Shown here one piece after another: positions 8,505-15,891 of a stretch of 27,566 nucleotides of DNA. A model generated the notes under the pieces. It saw only the letters and a list, made by a program, of their open reading frames with translations. It had not been told where the DNA came from and ran no database searches. The DNA lies in assembly GCF_000720175.1 (NCBI RefSeq), contig NZ_JOIX01000089.1, forward strand, positions 1 through 27,566. Direction: 5' to 3'. Origin of the DNA: Streptomyces sp. NRRL S-337 (GTDB lineage Bacteria; Actinomycetota; Actinomycetes; Streptomycetales; Streptomycetaceae). The position numbers were made by a program, and so were the translations under genes. How positions within the stretch are numbered: the first letter of the stretch is position 1; each line of letters opens with the position of its first letter.

Positions 8505-9304
8505 CAGGTCACTAGCTCCGTTGTCGTCACCGCGCGCAGTCCGCGCCGGCGGAGGCCGTCGAGGATCGGGGGCAGCGCGGCCACCGTGCCGGCGTGCCCG
8601 AGGTGGAGGCTCACGACCGAGCCCGGCCGGACCGCGTCCAGGACCGTGCGCCGGACGGCCTGGGCACCGGGGTCGTTCGCGTCGAGGGAGTCCACGTCGT
8701 AGGAGAGGACGTGCGGATAGCCGGCCTTGCGGGCCAGCTGCGTCACCAGATCGGTGGCGCGCCGGGTCTGCGAGGGGCGGAACCAGCTGCCGATGGTCCC
8801 GGTGAGCCGGCGCAGCCGGTCGGCGCAGCCGGTGATCTCGGCGTAGGCGTCGGTGGCTGGCAGGGCGCAGATGTCGCGGTGGTGCAGGGTGTGGTTGCCC
8901 AGCTCGTGGCCGCCGTCGAGGATGCGGCGGGCCATCCGCGGCTGGGCGTCGAGCCAGTCGCCGACGACGAGCACGGTGAGCCGGGCGCCGGCCCGCTCGG
9001 CCTCGCCCAGCAGGGCGGTCGCCAGCTTCGGGTCGCCCCGGCCGTGGAAGGTCAGGGCGACCGCGCGGGCGTCGCGCGGGCCGTTCTCGATCTGTACGGG
9101 CAGGCCGGGCACCCGGGTGGGCGGACGGGCGGCGTGGGCCGGCCGGTGCGTTCCCCCGTCCGCCGGGGACGGACTCGGGCCGGCCGTCCGTACGGGGCCG
9201 CGCTCCTCGTCCCGGTGGGGGTCGCAGCCCGACAGCAGCGCACCCGCGGCCGCGGCCGAGGCGGCCGCGCGCAGCACCGAGCGACGATCTGGGGAAGTCA
9301 CCAC
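8504..9304 (-). CDS. Polysaccharide deacetylase-fold Tat lipoprotein, catalytic motif 1 degenerate
   Basis: This 266-residue protein has a twin-arginine-like n-region (RRSVLR, 7-12), an Ala-rich core and a lipobox ending in Cys27, so it is a probable Tat-exported lipoprotein. A NodB-homology domain follows. Motif 2 is intact as NHTLHH (137-142), which supplies the metal-binding histidines. Motif 3 is FRPS (175-178) and motif 5 is SLHLGH (232-237). Motif 1, normally TFDDG with the catalytic base and a metal ligand, reads TFHGRGD (85-91). Either the activity is altered or the protein is a binding relic. A GTG at 9302-9304 is used; the GTG one codon later (9299-9301) is an alternative. The gene leads the two-gene lipoprotein operon and has a palindrome-rich upstream region. 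Confidence 0.82.
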   Translation of the reverse strand: MVTSPDRRSVLRAAASAAAAGALLSGCDPHRDEERGPVRTAGPSPSPADGGTHRPAHAARPPTRVPGLPVQIENGPRDARAVALTFHGRGDPKLATALLGEAERAGARLTVLVVGDWLDAQPRMARRILDGGHELGNHTLHHRDICALPATDAYAEITGCADRLRRLTGTIGSWFRPSQTRRATDLVTQLARKAGYPHVLSYDVDSLDANDPGAQAVRRTVLDAVRPGSVVSLHLGHAGTVAALPPILDGLRRRGLRAVTTTELVT

Positions 9305-9307
9305 CCC

Positions 9308-9355
9308 ATTAGAGAGGCAACTAATCCGAATTAGGGCGATCTATACGATTCGCCC
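9308..9355 (-). promoter_or_regulatory. Promoter with operator-like half-sites upstream of deacetylase-like gene
   Basis: This short AT-rich island contains ATTAG (9308-9312), CTAAT (9321-9325) and ATTAG (9330-9334), giving two nested inverted pairs. Next to it GGGCGA (9334-9339) pairs with TCGCCC (9350-9355) around a TATAGA-like -10 element read on the minus strand (9340-9345). The half-sites therefore lie between the probable transcription start and the GTG, a typical repressor position. No clear -35 is seen. Confidence 0.4.
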
Positions 9356-9413
9356 TCGTACGTGTCGTCTCCGGGCCGGCCCCGGCGGGCCTCCCGGACG
9401 GCGGGCAGGCGCC

Positions 9414-9959
9414 CTACGCGGGCCAGGCGGCGGCCAGCATCGCCCGGGTGTCGGCGAGGAGTTGCGGCAGCACCTTGGTGTGCCCGACGACCGGCATGAA
9501 GTTCGTGTCGCCGCCCCAGCGCGGGACCACGTGCTGGTGCAGGTGGGCCGCGATGCCCGCACCGGCCACCGTGCCCTGGTTCATCCCGATGTTGAAGCCG
9601 TGCGCCCCCGACGCGGTCCGCAGCGCGGTCATCGCCCGCTTGGTGAACTCCGCCAGCTCCGCGGTCTCCGCGTCGTCCAGCTCGGTGTAGTCGGCCACGT
9701 GCCGGAACGGGACGACCATGAGGTGACCGCCGTTGTACGGATAGAGGTTGAGCACCGCGTAGACGCGCTCGCCGCGGGCGATCACCAGCCCGTCCTCGTC
9801 GGACTTCGCCGGGATCGTGCAGAACGGGCAGCCGTCGTCGGCCCCCGGGCCGCTGGGCTTGTTCTCGCCCTGGATGTAGGCCATCCGGTGGGGCGTCCAC
9901 AGGCGCTGGAAGGCGTCCTGCGTCCCGACTCCGATCTGCTGCTCCGGCTCGCTTGTCAT
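9414..9959 (-). CDS. HIT-family hydrolase/phosphorylase (Ap4A phosphorylase-like)
   Basis: This 181-residue protein carries the histidine triad H139-L-H141-Q-H143-VV in the block HLHQHVVPRW. Other family features are LYPYNGGHLMVVP near 72-84, GFNIGMNQG near 121-129 and an early CPFC pair (C44, C47) that could hold zinc. It closely resembles the mycobacterial HIT protein encoded between thrS and pgsA, which is described as an Ap4A phosphorylase. The likely role is therefore turnover of diadenosine tetraphosphate, a by-product of aminoacyl-tRNA synthetases, which fits the nearby thrS. The ATG at 9957-9959 was chosen; another ATG lies four codons upstream (9971). No strong ribosome binding site precedes either. 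It is divergent from the potassium channel gene. Confidence 0.88.
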   Translation of the reverse strand: MTSEPEQQIGVGTQDAFQRLWTPHRMAYIQGENKPSGPGADDGCPFCTIPAKSDEDGLVIARGERVYAVLNLYPYNGGHLMVVPFRHVADYTELDDAETAELAEFTKRAMTALRTASGAHGFNIGMNQGTVAGAGIAAHLHQHVVPRWGGDTNFMPVVGHTKVLPQLLADTRAMLAAAWPA

Positions 9960-10038
9960 ACGGGCCAGCATATGGCGTCGCCCATTGGCAGCGTGTCGTT
10001 GGGGCGCATCGCACCGGCCGCTGGACGATGCTGGGCCG

Positions 10039-10680
10039 GTGGACAGGGAACAGCGGCGACGCGAGTGGGAGCGCGCCGCCGAGCCGTACCTCCTCGCCGC
10101 CTCGCTGCTCTTCCTGACCTCCTACGCGGTCCAGGTGCTGGTTCCCGACCTGTCCCCCGGCTGGCAGACCTTCTGGGCGCTGGTCACCGTCGGCACCTGG
10201 GGCCTCTTCGTCACCGAATATCTGGCCCGGCTGCTGCTCAGCGACGACCGGCGGCGCTTCGTCCGCACCCACTGGCTGGACCTGATCGTGACCGCCCTGC
10301 CGCTGCTCCGGCCGCTGCGGGTGGTCGAGACGCACGACCGGATGCAGCGCCGCCGGGACCACCCCCGGCTCGCCCTGGAGGCCCGCGTGATGGCCTACGC
10401 GGGCCTGACCTCCCTGCTGCTCGGCTTCGCCGCGAGCCTCGCCGTCTACCACGACGAACGGCACGCCCCGGGCAGCACCGTCCGCACCTTCGGCGACGCG
10501 GTGTGGTGGGCGTGCTCGACCCTGACCACCACCGGTTACGGCGACATCACCCCGGTCACCGCCCGCGGCCGGGTCACCGGCGCGGTGCTGATGTTCGTCG
10601 GCGTCGCCCTGGTCGGCGCGGTCGTGGGCTCCTTCTCCTCCTGGCTGCTGCGCCGCTTCCGCCGGGAGGGCGAGACGTGA
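10039..10680 (+). CDS. Voltage-sensor-type potassium channel
   Basis: This 213-residue membrane protein has six hydrophobic segments: about 17-35, 42-66, 79-96 (short S4-like, followed by arginines 91, 94 and 102), 115-137, a re-entrant pore loop and S6 near 178-203. The selectivity filter TTTGYGD (163-169) is perfect for K+. The arrangement matches a compact Kv-like subunit that would assemble as a tetramer in the cytoplasmic membrane and conduct potassium. The S4 charge ladder is poor, so voltage gating is uncertain. The GTG at 10039-10041 starts a product beginning MDREQRRREW; upstream in-frame codons up to 9985 do not look coding. It is divergent from the HIT gene and convergent with thrS, with a strong hairpin between channel and thrS. 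Confidence 0.88.
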   Translation: MDREQRRREWERAAEPYLLAASLLFLTSYAVQVLVPDLSPGWQTFWALVTVGTWGLFVTEYLARLLLSDDRRRFVRTHWLDLIVTALPLLRPLRVVETHDRMQRRRDHPRLALEARVMAYAGLTSLLLGFAASLAVYHDERHAPGSTVRTFGDAVWWACSTLTTTGYGDITPVTARGRVTGAVLMFVGVALVGAVVGSFSSWLLRRFRREGET

Positions 10681-10718
10681 GAGGGCCCCGGGGAGCGGAT
10701 GCTCTCCCGGGGCCCTTT
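10681..10718. terminator. Bidirectional terminator between channel gene and thrS
   Basis: AGGGCCCCGGG (from 10682) pairs with CCCGGGGCCCT (ending 10716), with GAG/CTC continuing the stem around CGGATG. It sits exactly between two convergent stop codons. Confidence 0.8.
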
Positions 10719-10734
10719 GGTCACGCCACGGGCG

Positions 10735-12717
10735 TCACACCTGGACGCGGCGCTCCACCACGTCCAGCAGCTTGGCGATCGCCTGGTCACGCGGGATGCC
10801 GTTCTCCTGCGACCCGTCGCGGTAGCGGAAGGACACCGCACCGTGCTCCATGTCCTCGTCGCCCGCGAGGATCATGAACGGCACCTTGGCCTTCTGGGCG
10901 TTCCGGATCTTCTTCTGCATCCGGTCCGAGGACGAGTCCACCTCGACCCGCAGCCCCTTGGCCTTCGCCTGCGCGGCGAACTCCTCCAGGTACGGCACAT
11001 GCGCGTCACCGATCGGGATGCAGGTCGCCTGCACCGGGGCCAGCCACGCCGGGAAGGCACCCGCGTAGTGCTCCAGCAGGACCGCGAAGAACCGCTCGAT
11101 CGAGCCGAAGAGCGCGCGGTGGATCATGACGGGCTGCTGCTTCGAGCCGTCCGCCGCGGTGTACTCCAGGCCGAAGCGGGCGGGCTGCTGGAAGTCGACC
11201 TGGATGGTCGACATCTGCCAGGACCTGCCGATGGCGTCCTTCGCCTGCACCGAGATCTTCGGGCCGTAGAAGGCGGCGCCGCCCGGGTCCGGCACCAGCG
11301 GCAGCCCCTGCTTCTCGGCCGCCTGGCGCAGCGCCTCGGTGGCCTCCTCCCACTCCGCGTCCTCGCCGATGAACTTGTCGGACTCCGGGTCGCGGGTGGA
11401 GAGCTCCAGCTCGAACTCGGTCAGGCCGTAGTCGCGCAGCAGATCGAGGACGAAGGTGAGCAGGTTGTCCAGCTCGTCCGCCATCTGCTCCTTGGTGCAG
11501 TAGATGTGCGAGTCGTCCTGGGTGAAGCCGCGCGCCCGGGTCAGGCCGTGCACGACGCCGGACTTCTCGTAGCGGTAGACCGTGCCGAACTCGAAGAGCC
11601 GGAGCGGCAGTTCGCGGTACGACCGGCCGCGGGCCTTGAAGATCAGGTTGTGCATGGGGCAGTTCATCGCCTTGAGGCGGTAGTTCTGCCCGTCGAACTC
11701 CAGGGGCGGGAACATCGCCTCGCCGTAGTTCGGCAGGTGCCCCGAGGTCTCGAAGAGAGCTTCCTTCGTGATGTGCGGGGTGTTGACGAACTCGTAGTCC
11801 GACAGCTCGTGCCGCTTGCGGGAGTAGTCCTCCATCACCCGGCGCACGACGCCGCCCTTGGGGTGGAAGACGGCGAGGCCGGAGCCCAGCTCCTCCGGGA
11901 TGGAGAACAGGTCCAGCTCCGCCCCGAGCTTGCGGTGGTCGCGCTTCTCGGCCTCGGCGAGGAACTCCAGGTACGCCTTGAGCTCGTCCTTGGTCGGCCA
12001 GGCGGTGCCGTAGATCCGCTGGAGCTGCGGGTTCTTCTCGCTGCCGCGCCAGTACGCGGCCGCCGAGCGCATCAGCTTGAACGCCGGGATGGCGCGGGTG
12101 CTGGGCAGGTGCGGACCGCGGCACAGGTCCTTCCAGCACAGCTCGCCGGTCTTCCCGTCGAGGTTGTCGTAGATGGTCAGCTGGCCGGCGCCGACCTCGG
12201 CGGAGGCACCCTCGGCGGCGTCCGCGGCGGAGCCCTTCAGGCCGATCAGTTCGAGCTTGTACGGCTCGTCGGCCAGCTCCTCGCGGGCGGCCTCGTCGCT
12301 GACCGCGCGGCGCGCGAACTTCTGCCCGCGCTTCTGGATCTCCTGCATCTTCTTCTCGATGCGCTTGAGATCGTCCGGGTGGAACGGGGTCTCGACGTCG
12401 AAGTCGTAGTAGAAGCCGTCCTTGATCGGCGGGCCGATACCGAGCTTCGCCTCCGGGAACAGCTCCTGCACGGCCTGCGCCATCACGTGCGCGGTGGAGT
12501 GCCGCAGGATGTTCAGGCCGTCCTCGGAGGAGATCTCGACCGGCTCGACCTCATCGCCGTCGGCGACCTCGTACGCCAGGTCCTTCAGCTCCCCGGCGAC
12601 CCGTGCGGCGACGACGCTGCGCTCACCCTGGAAGAGGTCGGCGGCCGTAGTGCCCGTGGTCACCACGCGTTCTTCCCGCTCGGAATCGCGTTGGACGGTC
12701 ACACGGACGTCTGACAC
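10735..12717 (-). CDS. thrS: Threonyl-tRNA synthetase
   Basis: This class II synthetase (660 aa) charges tRNA-Thr with threonine in the cytosol. It has an N-terminal TGS domain (about 1-60), an editing domain with HSTAHV and LCRGPHL, the catalytic core with MNCPMH (zinc cysteine), motif 2 region [10 protein letters not shown] followed by [15 protein letters not shown], motif 3 [14 protein letters not shown] and a C-terminal anticodon-binding domain. An ATG lies at 12735, but the GTG at 12715-12717 is preferred: it has an AGGAG site six bases upstream, whereas the ATG has only AAAGAGA. The product then begins [11 protein letters not shown]. Only 94-112 bases separate it from the next gene upstream, too little for a T-box, and no T-box signature is seen. 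Confidence 0.97.
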   Translation of the reverse strand: MSDVRVTVQRDSEREERVVTTGTTAADLFQGERSVVAARVAGELKDLAYEVADGDEVEPVEISSEDGLNILRHSTAHVMAQAVQELFPEAKLGIGPPIKDGFYYDFDVETPFHPDDLKRIEKKMQEIQKRGQKFARRAVSDEAAREELADEPYKLELIGLKGSAADAAEGASAEVGAGQLTIYDNLDGKTGELCWKDLCRGPHLPSTRAIPAFKLMRSAAAYWRGSEKNPQLQRIYGTAWPTKDELKAYLEFLAEAEKRDHRKLGAELDLFSIPEELGSGLAVFHPKGGVVRRVMEDYSRKRHELSDYEFVNTPHITKEALFETSGHLPNYGEAMFPPLEFDGQNYRLKAMNCPMHNLIFKARGRSYRELPLRLFEFGTVYRYEKSGVVHGLTRARGFTQDDSHIYCTKEQMADELDNLLTFVLDLLRDYGLTEFELELSTRDPESDKFIGEDAEWEEATEALRQAAEKQGLPLVPDPGGAAFYGPKISVQAKDAIGRSWQMSTIQVDFQQPARFGLEYTAADGSKQQPVMIHRALFGSIERFFAVLLEHYAGAFPAWLAPVQATCIPIGDAHVPYLEEFAAQAKAKGLRVEVDSSSDRMQKKIRNAQKAKVPFMILAGDEDMEHGAVSFRYRDGSQENGIPRDQAIAKLLDVVERRVQV

Positions 12718-12829
12718 CGGTCTCTCCTGACTCATGTCTCTTTCGCGTCAGCGTTTGCTGCGCAGCCGAATCGTACCGAGCCGCCGCACCTGACCGCGAA
12801 ACGGTTTCCCGGGGCCGGTCCGCGGGCGG

Positions 12830-14008
12830 TCAGTCGTCGGCGCCGCACGCCTCCTCGAAGAAGTCCAGATTCTCCTGGAGGGACTTCAGCAGCCGGTCCC
12901 GCTCCGCCTCGTCGACCTGCACCGGCGTGACGTCGTGGCCCCCGGTGATCCGGCGGAAACCGCCCCGGCTCTCCAGTCTGCCGCTGACCCGGATCGGCAG
13001 TCCCACGAGGTGGGCGTGGCCCGCGATGCGGTAGTCCTCCTCCCCCAGTGCGACCCGCACCTGGACCACGTCGGCCCCGGTCAGCACCCGCAGCCGGACC
13101 GTGCCGGGGCCGCCGGGCCGCTCCCGGCGCAGCCGTACGACCGCGCCGGTCACCCGGACCGGCAGCGAGGGCTCGTCGCGGACGTAGCGCCGGGCGGCCT
13201 GCTCCAGCGCCGGGAGGTCGCCGGGCGAGAACTCGACCGGTTCCGGACGGGCCGGGCAGCCGGCCGGCGGGCCGGCCGCCGGTGACCACTCGACCGAGAT
13301 CCGCACCCCCTCCGCGTCCCGTACGAGCGCGATCAGCGCCTGTACCAGCTCGTGGCAGACGCCCAGCTCGACGGCCGCGTCGTAGGCCTCCATGCCTCCG
13401 GTGGCGCGCTGGTAGTCGGTGGCGTCCCGGGCGGCGTGCAGGGCCCGCTGCAGCCCGGCGACCGCCGCGCGGCCGCCGTCGGCCGGGACGAAGGCGGTCA
13501 GCCGCCGGCCGGCGGTCGCGGGCCCGACCAGGACCTCGCCCAGGAACCCTTCGGCCTGCCGCTTGTGCCGGGCGCCGTAGTAGCCGGCCCGGCCGTACGT
13601 CCCCAGCGCCCCGGCGACCAGCATCGCGCGGGCCGCGCCGCGCAGCTGCTCCTGGGCGACCCAGCGCGCGGCGACCGAGCCGCCGTCGGGGACCTCGCGC
13701 TCCCAGCCGACCTCGTCGCTGGGCACCGCCAGCCCGGTCAGCACCTCGCGGGCGGAGGGCGCGGCGGACCGCGCGAGCGCCGCCAACGCCTCGGCGAGCA
13801 GCTCGGCGCTGTCGGGGAAGCGGCGGTCGTGCGGGACCAGCAGGCTGGTGCCGCCCAGGCCGCCGGGCGGGGTCCAGCGGGCGTAGTGGCCGGCGGCCCC
13901 GCCCCGGCGGCGCCAGCCGTGCCGGGCCAGCAGCGCGCTGAGGACGGCGGGGTCGAGCCGCGCGGGATCCAGCGGCCGCGCAGGGGGTTCGTCGATCGGC
14001 CGGTACAT
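12830..14008 (-). CDS. Uncharacterised protein with OB-like C-terminal domain, partner of DUF4365 gene
   Basis: I know no function for this 392-residue protein. The N-terminal half contains repeated blocks rich in Arg, Ala and Gly: HYARWTPPGG (41-50), PSAREVLTGLAVPSDEV (84-100), YYGARHKRQAEGFLGEVLVGP (143-163) and DATDYQRATGGMEAYD (195-210). From about 283 to 364 the sequence alternates short hydrophobic strands and turns: VRVTGAVVRLRRE, then TVRLRVLTGADVVQVRVAL, then GHAHLVGLPIRVSGRLESRGGFRRI. This pattern resembles an OB-fold beta barrel such as those binding nucleic acid (inference). The ATG at 14006-14008 shares its A with the stop of the upstream DUF4365 gene (TGATG), so the two are probably translated together and act together. 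Confidence 0.8.
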   Translation of the reverse strand: MYRPIDEPPARPLDPARLDPAVLSALLARHGWRRRGGAAGHYARWTPPGGLGGTSLLVPHDRRFPDSAELLAEALAALARSAAPSAREVLTGLAVPSDEVGWEREVPDGGSVAARWVAQEQLRGAARAMLVAGALGTYGRAGYYGARHKRQAEGFLGEVLVGPATAGRRLTAFVPADGGRAAVAGLQRALHAARDATDYQRATGGMEAYDAAVELGVCHELVQALIALVRDAEGVRISVEWSPAAGPPAGCPARPEPVEFSPGDLPALEQAARRYVRDEPSLPVRVTGAVVRLRRERPGGPGTVRLRVLTGADVVQVRVALGEEDYRIAGHAHLVGLPIRVSGRLESRGGFRRITGGHDVTPVQVDEAERDRLLKSLQENLDFFEEACGADD

Positions 14009-14595
14009 CACGGTCTCCCTCCCGCCCCGACCCGGGTCATGATTTCGCAGAGCGCGCGGTCGTCGAAGATCCGCGTGGTCGGGATCCGCACGGTGGTCCT
14101 GCGCCGGCCGGTCACCGGATGGCCGGCCAGGTTGATCCAGTAGCAGCAGTGGCGCAGTTCGAGCCGGTCGTGGGAGGCCCGCAGCCACTCCTCCTGGGTC
14201 CGCGGGACGAGCATCACGACGAGGATCTTGTGCACCGACACGGGTGTGCGGGCCAGCTTCACCAGGTGGTCGTTGTCGAGGGTGAAGGCGAAGGTCGGGC
14301 CGGGCGGGCGCGGGGCGGTCTGGTAGGTGCATTTGAGCTGCACCTTGATGGTGACCTCGTCGTCGACGGTGTGTCCGGGTGCGCCGTGGCTGACGTGCCA
14401 GTCGATGCCGTTGTCCGGGAAGGGCTGGGCCAGCGAGCAGCCGGAGGCGGCCGCGACCGCGTGCAGATAGCCCACCTGGAGCGTCTCCATGCAGGCGGTC
14501 GTCGCGAGGCCGCCGCGCTGCGGTGTGGTGGCGGGCGGGGGGTACCTCCCGCTTGCGGGGGACAGCCCGCCCGGTTCGGGCTGCGCGATGGTCAT
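14008..14595 (-). CDS. DUF4365-type protein, Mrr-like PD-(D/E)xK nuclease candidate
   Basis: This 195-residue protein matches the DUF4365 family as I recall it. After a helix (METLQVGYLHAVAAASGC, 36-53) come GIDW (D65), VTIKVQLKCTY (82-91, giving Q86-x-K88) and LDNDHLVKLAR (106-115). The order helix, D, QxK is that of Mrr-type members of the PD-(D/E)xK nuclease superfamily; nuclease activity is an inference. The C-terminal part ends IFDDRALCEIMTRVGAG. The ATG at 14593-14595 begins MTIAQPEPGG. Residues 11-27 are low-complexity and are encoded by a palindromic insert (see the repeat at 14530-14571), suggesting a late insertion near the N-terminus. The stop overlaps the start of the OB-like gene. 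Divergently upstream lies a DnaQ-like exonuclease, giving three possible nucleic-acid genes together. Confidence 0.78.
   Translation of the reverse strand: MTIAQPEPGGLSPASGRYPPPATTPQRGGLATTACMETLQVGYLHAVAAASGCSLAQPFPDNGIDWHVSHGAPGHTVDDEVTIKVQLKCTYQTAPRPPGPTFAFTLDNDHLVKLARTPVSVHKILVVMLVPRTQEEWLRASHDRLELRHCCYWINLAGHPVTGRRRTTVRIPTTRIFDDRALCEIMTRVGAGGRP
14530..14571. repeat. Palindromic element inside the DUF4365 coding region
   Basis: Outer arms GGCGGGC (14530-14536) and GCCCGCC (14565-14571) enclose an inner stem CTCCCGC-TTG-CGGGGGA containing GGTACC. The type with GGGGGTACCTCCCGC resembles dispersed intergenic palindromes I have seen in Streptomyces genomes. Here it encodes the low-complexity N-terminal stretch of the DUF4365 protein. 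Confidence 0.45.
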
Positions 14596-14803
14596 CGCGG
14601 GCGTGCCTTCCGGGCTCGGTGGGTGCGCGGAGATGAATGCGTCGGAGAGGACGGGGAACCGGCGGATCGCGTGGCCCGTCCCTGTGGTTGTCTCCGCGTC
14701 AAGTGGTCCGCAAACAAGGACGGTTCGAGCACCGGTGCGCTCGGGTATCACCTGCTCGGGTGGTATTGCGCCACCATCACCCGTACGACCGCGAGGAGTT
14801 GGG

Positions 14804-15532
14804 ATGATGCCGTGCTGGTATGACGGCCCTCTTGCCGCCTTCGACACCGAGACGACGGGGATCGACGTCGAGCGGGACCGCATCGTCTCCGCCGCGCTGG
14901 TGGTCCAGGAGACCCCGCGTTCGGCGCCCCGCATCACCCGCTGGCTGATCAATCCCGGCGTCGAGATACCGGAAGCCGCCGTCGCGGTGCACGGTCTCAC
15001 GGCCGACCACCTCGCCCTGCACGGCCGCTGGCCGGCGCCGGTGGTGGAGGAGGTGGCGCGGGCGCTGGCCGCCCAGGCGGTGGCCGGCCGTCCGCTGGTG
15101 GTGATGAACGCCCCGTTCGATCTCACCCTGCTGGAACGCGAGTTGAAGCGGCACCGCGCCAGCTCGCTGAACGCGTATCTGGGCGCCCATCCGCTGCGCG
15201 TGCTGGACCCCCGGGTGCTGGACAAACATCTGGACCGTTACCGCAAGGGCCGCCGCACGCTCGCCGATCTGTGCGCGCAGTACGAGGTCGAGCTGACCGA
15301 GGCGCACGACGCGGCCGCGGACGCGCTGGCCGCGCTGCAGGTGGTGCGTGCGCTGGGGCACCGGTTCTCGGACCGCCTGGGGAGCCTGCACCCGGCGGAG
15401 CTGCACACCCGGCAGGCGGTCTGGTACGCGGCCCAGGCCCGTGGGCTGCAGGCGTGGTTCGCGCGCAGCGGCACTCCGGAATCGGTGGATCCGCACTGGC
15501 CGCTGCGTCCGGAACTCCCCGCCGCGGCCTGA
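14804..15532 (+). CDS. DnaQ-like 3'-5' exonuclease (DEDDh family)
   Basis: This 242-residue protein carries the DEDDh exonuclease fold in residues 10-185. Exo I is FDTETTG (D14, E16), Exo II is NAPFD (D106) and Exo III is HDAAADALAAL (H168, D173). All five catalytic residues are present, so it should remove nucleotides from 3' ends using two metal ions. The substrate (DNA proofreading, repair or RNA) cannot be told. There is no polymerase or helicase domain; the C-terminal 50 residues (LHTRQAVWYAAQARGLQAWF) are of unknown role. ATG 14804 follows GAGGAG at a good distance; the next codon is also ATG. It is divergent from the DUF4365/OB-like pair across 208 bp, which contain GGTGG...CCACC (14759-14775) but no clear promoter. 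Confidence 0.9.
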   Translation: MMPCWYDGPLAAFDTETTGIDVERDRIVSAALVVQETPRSAPRITRWLINPGVEIPEAAVAVHGLTADHLALHGRWPAPVVEEVARALAAQAVAGRPLVVMNAPFDLTLLERELKRHRASSLNAYLGAHPLRVLDPRVLDKHLDRYRKGRRTLADLCAQYEVELTEAHDAAADALAALQVVRALGHRFSDRLGSLHPAELHTRQAVWYAAQARGLQAWFARSGTPESVDPHWPLRPELPAAA

Positions 15533-15647
15533 TTCGGCATCAGGAATTTCCGCATGGTCGACCGGCAACCGGTCGGCCGACCGAGAAAGAAACGGTCGGA
15601 ATTCCGATTCCTGGTCGCTTCTCGTGACGGCGGAACGCACCGGCAAG

Positions 15648-15692
15648 GGAACTCCGCCGCACGGAACTCCCCACTACGGAACTCCTCCTCCG
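15648..15692. repeat. Three 15-bp spaced GGAACTCC repeats
   Basis: GGAACTCC occurs at 15648, 15663 and 15678, exactly 15 bases apart, with variable filler. A degenerate GGAAC copy lies 16 bases before. The array is in the 215-bp gap between the exonuclease stop and the tRNA-Val terminator; no gene is seen there. Confidence 0.5.
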
Positions 15693-15700
15693 CACCACTC

Positions 15701-15739
15701 AACAAAAAGAACCGGGCCACCTTTTGGTGGCCCGGTTCT
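15701..15739 (-). terminator. Rho-independent terminator of tRNA-Val copy 1
   Basis: A perfect 14-bp stem (arms 15708-15721 and 15726-15739) closes a 4-base loop. On the minus strand it is followed by TTTTTGTT. This is a textbook intrinsic terminator just downstream of the tRNA. Confidence 0.92.
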
Positions 15740-15747
15740 GATCCCGG

Positions 15748-15819
15748 TGGGCGATACTGGGTTCGAACCAGTGACCTCTTCGGTGTGAACGAAGCGCTCT
15801 CCCACTGAGCTAATCGCCC
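15748..15819 (-). tRNA. tRNA-Val (anticodon CAC), copy 1
   Basis: A 72-nt cloverleaf on the minus strand. The acceptor stem is GGGCGAT/ATCGCCC, D-stem GCTC/GAGC, anticodon stem CTTCG/CGAAG with loop TTCACAC giving CAC, and T-stem ACTGG/CCAGT with TTCGAAC. The discriminator is A and CCA is not encoded. It reads GTG codons. A second, identical gene lies 755 bases away with a SRPBCC gene between. Confidence 0.97.
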
Positions 15820-15855
15820 GGGTGTCCGGCGAGGTTTCCCTCGCGAACGACCTGA

Positions 15856-15885
15856 ACAATACAGCCCGCGCGGGCGTTCCATCAA
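15856..15885 (-). promoter_or_regulatory. Vegetative-type promoter of tRNA-Val copy 1
   Basis: Read on the minus strand, -35 TTGATG (15880-15885), an 18-bp spacer and -10 TATTGT (15856-15861) lie about 36 bases before the tRNA. It fits the main (HrdB-type) sigma factor and lies in the gap after the SRPBCC stop. Confidence 0.6.
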
Positions 15886-15891
15886 ATTTCC

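Noticed and set aside
12718..12829. T-box riboswitch before thrS
   Set aside because: Only about 110 bases separate thrS from the next gene and neither the T-box sequence nor an antiterminator stem is visible.
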